From Pirellulaceae bacterium (lineage in GTDB: Bacteria; Planctomycetota; Planctomycetia; Pirellulales; Pirellulaceae): DNA of 7,935 nucleotides. Position 1 is the first letter of the stretch, and each line of letters opens with the position of its first letter. The stretch is taken from assembly GCA_020846515.1 (NCBI GenBank), contig JADLDX010000262.1, positions 1 to 7,935 of the forward strand. Direction: 5' to 3'. The position numbers and the translations under genes were made by a program. Shown here in pieces: positions 6,084 through 7,935 of the stretch. The notes beneath the pieces are model-generated. The model was not told the DNA's origin. It worked only from the letters and a program-made list of their open reading frames with translations, and did no database searches.

Positions 6084-7508
6084 ATGATGCATAAACTAAT
6101 TTACTTGATAGGTAAAGTAATTGCCTTGACCGCTTGCCTGGCTCTGACCGCTCATGCCCAGGAGCGGCCCAATCTGATTTGGATCATGGCCGATGACTTG
6201 GGTTATGGCGACCTGGGATGTTATGGTCAAAAAGTCATGAGCACGCCCAGCCTGGATCGCATGGCTCAGGAGGGGCTGCGCTTTACCCAGTTCTACGCCG
6301 GCGCTACCGTGTGTGCCCCGTCGCGTAGTGTCTTGATGACTGGCCAGCACCACGGCCGCACGCGAGTGCGCGGCAATGCTGGTCAGAAGAATCCGGTAGC
6401 CCAGGCCTTACGCTCCGACGACGTGACGGTGGCGAAAGTGCTGCAACAAGCCGGTTATCGTACAGCGCTCATTGGCAAGTGGGGTTTAGGCGATGTCGGG
6501 CCGGCCGAAAGCGGCTTGCCGCGCAAGCAGGGCTTCGACCAATTTTATGGTTATCTCAGCCAACATCATGCCCATAATCATTTCCCGGACTTCCTGTGGC
6601 GAAACGAGACTCGCGAATCGCTGCCTAACGATCTTGTCGCGGTCGGAGAGGCCGGAGCCGGCTATGCTACGCAACCGAAGGTTTATGCCGATGATCTGTT
6701 CGCCGATGAGGCGATCAAGTTTGTCGGTGAGAACAAGGACAAACCATTCTTTCTGTATTGGAGCATGGTCATCCCGCACGCGAACAACGAACGCAGCAAT
6801 AAACTGGGCGACGGAACCGAAGTACCTGAACTCGGCCAGTACGCGGACAAACCTTGGCCTGCACAAGATAAAGGCCAGGCCGCCATGGTCACGCGCATGG
6901 ACAGCTACGTGGGCCGCATGCTAGCCGAACTATCGCGACTGGGTATCGATCGACGCACCTTGGTGATCTTTACAAGCGACAATGGTCCACATAACGAATC
7001 TCGCCATGATTTAAAACGCTTTAATCCCAGCGGCCCATTATCCGGCATCAAACGCAGTCTGACCGATGGCGGCATTCGCGTGCCCTGCATCGCCTGGCAA
7101 CCCGGACATATCATGCCCGGTAGCCAAACCGATCATGTGGCCTATTTCGGCGATTGGATGGCCACAGCTTGCGAACTGAGCGGTGCCAAGTTGCCAGCCG
7201 ATCGTGACAGCCTGAGCTTCGCACCAGTGCTGACAGGTAAACCCACCACCGGTAAACACGACTTTTTATATTGGGAGTTCCATGAAGGCGGATTTCACCA
7301 GGCCGCTCTCTACAACGGTCGCTGGAAGGGCATTCGTCGTGGCTCCCTATCCGCGCCACTGGCCGTGTATGACTTGCAAAACGATGTTGCCGAAAAGCAA
7401 GACGTGGCCACCGAAGTACCAGACATTGCTCATCGAATCAATGAATACTTGAAGACCGCCCGCACCGATTCTCCCGACTGGCAGCCCAAATCGCCGGCCA
7501 CTCGCTAG
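6084..7508 (+). CDS. Exported type I sulfatase (arylsulfatase A-like), sulfatase 2
   Basis: A second sulfate-ester hydrolase, 474 residues, clearly from a different subgroup than sulfatase 1. The signal peptide covers about 1-26 and is probably cut at AHA-Q. LTAC at 15-18 resembles a lipobox, but the hydrophobic residues after the Cys make a lipoprotein less likely. NLIWIMADDLGYGD gives metal ligands D37 and D38. CAPSR gives formylglycine precursor C77 and R81. Then come K132 in GKWG, HHAHNHFPD (161-169), H232, DN at 299-300, K323 and DGG (328-330), and W414-K415. The usual His of GKWH is replaced by Gly; from memory this GKWGLG form with a HAHN motif is a trait of the subgroup, not damage. 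The start is ATG 6084 or the adjacent ATG 6087, with no Shine-Dalgarno. It lies 73 bp after sulfatase 1; that A/C-rich gap holds only a weak 6-bp stem (6016-6021 / 6041-6046), so co-transcription is likely. Confidence 0.93.
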   Translation: MMHKLIYLIGKVIALTACLALTAHAQERPNLIWIMADDLGYGDLGCYGQKVMSTPSLDRMAQEGLRFTQFYAGATVCAPSRSVLMTGQHHGRTRVRGNAGQKNPVAQALRSDDVTVAKVLQQAGYRTALIGKWGLGDVGPAESGLPRKQGFDQFYGYLSQHHAHNHFPDFLWRNETRESLPNDLVAVGEAGAGYATQPKVYADDLFADEAIKFVGENKDKPFFLYWSMVIPHANNERSNKLGDGTEVPELGQYADKPWPAQDKGQAAMVTRMDSYVGRMLAELSRLGIDRRTLVIFTSDNGPHNESRHDLKRFNPSGPLSGIKRSLTDGGIRVPCIAWQPGHIMPGSQTDHVAYFGDWMATACELSGAKLPADRDSLSFAPVLTGKPTTGKHDFLYWEFHEGGFHQAALYNGRWKGIRRGSLSAPLAVYDLQNDVAEKQDVATEVPDIAHRINEYLKTARTDSPDWQPKSPATR

Positions 7509-7550
7509 CCCTTCCCCCCAACGCTGTGAAGCATGTTTGCTCGTGAAATC

Positions 7551-7634
7551 CGGCATTTGTAGCGGTAGGGCGCAAGCCCTCCGGTTCCTATACGGCATTT
7601 GTAGCGGTTGGGCGCAAGCCCTCCGGTTCCTATA
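7551..7634. repeat. Tandem duplication of a 42-bp unit with GCAA-loop hairpins
   Basis: Copies at 7551-7592 and 7593-7634 differ at one base (ggtaggg versus ggttggg). Each begins cggcatttgtagcgg and ends ccggttcctata. Each contains a hairpin with a gggc/gccc stem and a GCAA tetraloop (in copy 1 agggc 7567-7571, gccct 7576-7580), with flanking cgg/ccg able to extend the stem across a bulge. The unit resembles, from memory, dispersed intergenic repeats of planctomycetes. Confidence 0.85.
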
Positions 7635-7650
7635 ACTACCGGGATATACC

Positions 7651-7668
7651 GAACGGCTTGCACCGTTC
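7651..7668. repeat. Small hairpin inside the MITE-like element
   Basis: gaacgg (7651-7656) pairs perfectly with ccgttc (7663-7668) around a cttgca loop. No U-run follows, so it is not called a terminator. Confidence 0.55.
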
Positions 7669-7726
7669 CGCTTCTAAAATGCTTCACAGCGTTACCTTCC
7701 CCCCAACTCATCGAAAGAAACCAATC

Positions 7727-7935
7727 ATGCTCAAACATTTTACCTGGCTAGGGCTGTGGCTTGCGGCCATCATCCCAACTGCTCTCGCTCAAACATCCTT
7801 GGCTCAAACTTCTTTGGCCCAAGAGACTAAGCGTCCCAACGTCCTATTCATCGCCGTGGACGATCTCCATCATTGGGTGGGTCATTTGGGACGCAATCCG
7901 CAGACCAAAACGCCCAACATCGATCGCCTGGCCAA
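7727..7935 (+). CDS. Exported sulfatase, iduronate-2-sulfatase-like, N-terminal part (sulfatase 3)
   Basis: Sixty-nine codons are present before the window ends. The signal peptide (about 1-21, hydrophobic core [15 protein letters not shown]) is followed by [12 protein letters not shown] with the metal ligands D45 and D46, then [21 protein letters not shown]. That pattern is typical of iduronate-2-sulfatase-like enzymes and differs from the SDDMGY and ADDLGYGD starts of the two upstream sulfatases. The formylglycine signature would lie just beyond the edge, so activity cannot be judged. Residues 20-33 are a tandem [14 protein letters not shown] repeat, which triplicates the likely signal peptidase site. 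The ATG fits the signal peptide; gaaag nine bases upstream is a weak ribosome site. It is probably co-transcribed with the two preceding sulfatases, or was before the 185-bp insertion. Confidence 0.88.
   Translation, partial: MLKHFTWLGLWLAAIIPTALAQTSLAQTSLAQETKRPNVLFIAVDDLHHWVGHLGRNPQTKTPNIDRLA
7784..7822 (+). repeat. 15-bp coding tandem repeat at the signal peptide cleavage region
   Basis: Units at 7784-7798 and 7799-7813 both encode LAQTS, and 7814-7822 encodes LAQ. The copies differ only at synonymous positions (CTC/TTG, ACA/ACT, TCC/TCT, GCT/GCC), so the peptide repeat has outlasted drift in the DNA. Confidence 0.85.

Larger units (their letters stand above)
7510..7707. mobile_element. 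MITE-like insertion with terminal inverted repeats and flanking direct repeats
   Basis: Perfect 15-bp inverted repeats aacgctgtgaagcat (7520-7534) and atgcttcacagcgtt (7679-7693) bound a 174-bp segment. A 13-bp perfect direct repeat, ccttccccccaac, occurs at 7510-7522 and 7695-7707. The left copy shares its last three bases with the inverted repeat, so the duplication could be as short as 10 bp. Removing 185 bp leaves a 33-bp spacer between the stop of sulfatase 2 and the ATG of sulfatase 3. The interior has a 42-bp tandem duplication and a small hairpin, and no gene. No transposase is seen. An alternative is a large REP/BIME-like structure that arose by recombination. Confidence 0.7.

Noticed and set aside
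6129..6140. Lipoprotein signal (LTAC) in sulfatase 2
   Set aside because: The Cys is followed by more hydrophobic residues and a good AHA-Q type I site, so ordinary secretion is more likely.
7551..7634. CRISPR array
   Set aside because: Two abutting 42-bp units with no spacers and no cas genes; this is a tandem duplication.
7651..7693. Terminator after sulfatase 2, or a promoter (TAAAAT at 7675-7680) for sulfatase 3
   Set aside because: The hairpins lack a following U-run. TAAAAT has no -35 at a suitable distance; TTGCAC is only 11 bp away.
7505..7738. Minus-strand frame with a repeated GTGGLAP.RYKCRI peptide
   Set aside because: The peptide repeat simply reflects translation of the 42-bp tandem DNA repeat inside the MITE-like element.

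Overview
The window looks like chromosomal DNA from a planctomycete, most likely a Pirellulaceae (Rhodopirellula/Blastopirellula-like) bacterium. This rests on three things: a cluster of secreted type I sulfatases, Shine-Dalgarno-poor starts, and intergenic spaces filled with short GC-rich palindromic repeats of a kind I associate from memory with that group. No rRNA or other taxonomic marker is present, and gyrB was read by eye, so the assignment is an inference.

Layout. Positions 1-727 (minus strand) hold the 5' part of a gene for a planctomycete-type membrane protein of unknown function; it runs off the left edge. Positions 728-1332 contain no gene. This stretch holds two related composite repeat elements built from the same modules (an imperfect palindrome of about 23 bp, a CCCCG..CGGGG hairpin, a pair of inverted arms, a homologous core hairpin, then an AGAAGA-type tail and the palindrome again). 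The two elements have different inverted arms. Positions 1333-3984 (minus) encode a complete GyrB with an N-terminal extension and a hydrophilic low-complexity insert. Positions 3985-4315 are a divergent promoter region between gyrB and the sulfatase cluster.

The right half (plus strand) carries three sulfatase genes in one direction: a 564-residue arylsulfatase-like enzyme (4316-6010), a 474-residue sulfatase of a different subgroup (6084-7508), and the first 69 codons of a third, iduronate-2-sulfatase-like enzyme (7727 to the right edge). All three have export signals. The first two show the Cys-x-Pro-Ser/Thr-Arg signature that is oxidised to formylglycine; the third is cut off before that point. 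The most economical reading is a co-transcribed set of exported enzymes that remove different sulfate esters from a sulfated polysaccharide. No glycoside hydrolase, transporter or formylglycine-generating enzyme is visible here.

The most striking non-coding feature is between sulfatases 2 and 3. A 174-bp segment with perfect 15-bp terminal inverted repeats and an internal 42-bp tandem duplication lies between two copies of a 13-bp direct repeat. Removing one direct repeat plus the insert (185 bp) leaves a 33-bp spacer, so it appears to be a MITE-like insertion into a tightly packed sulfatase operon.
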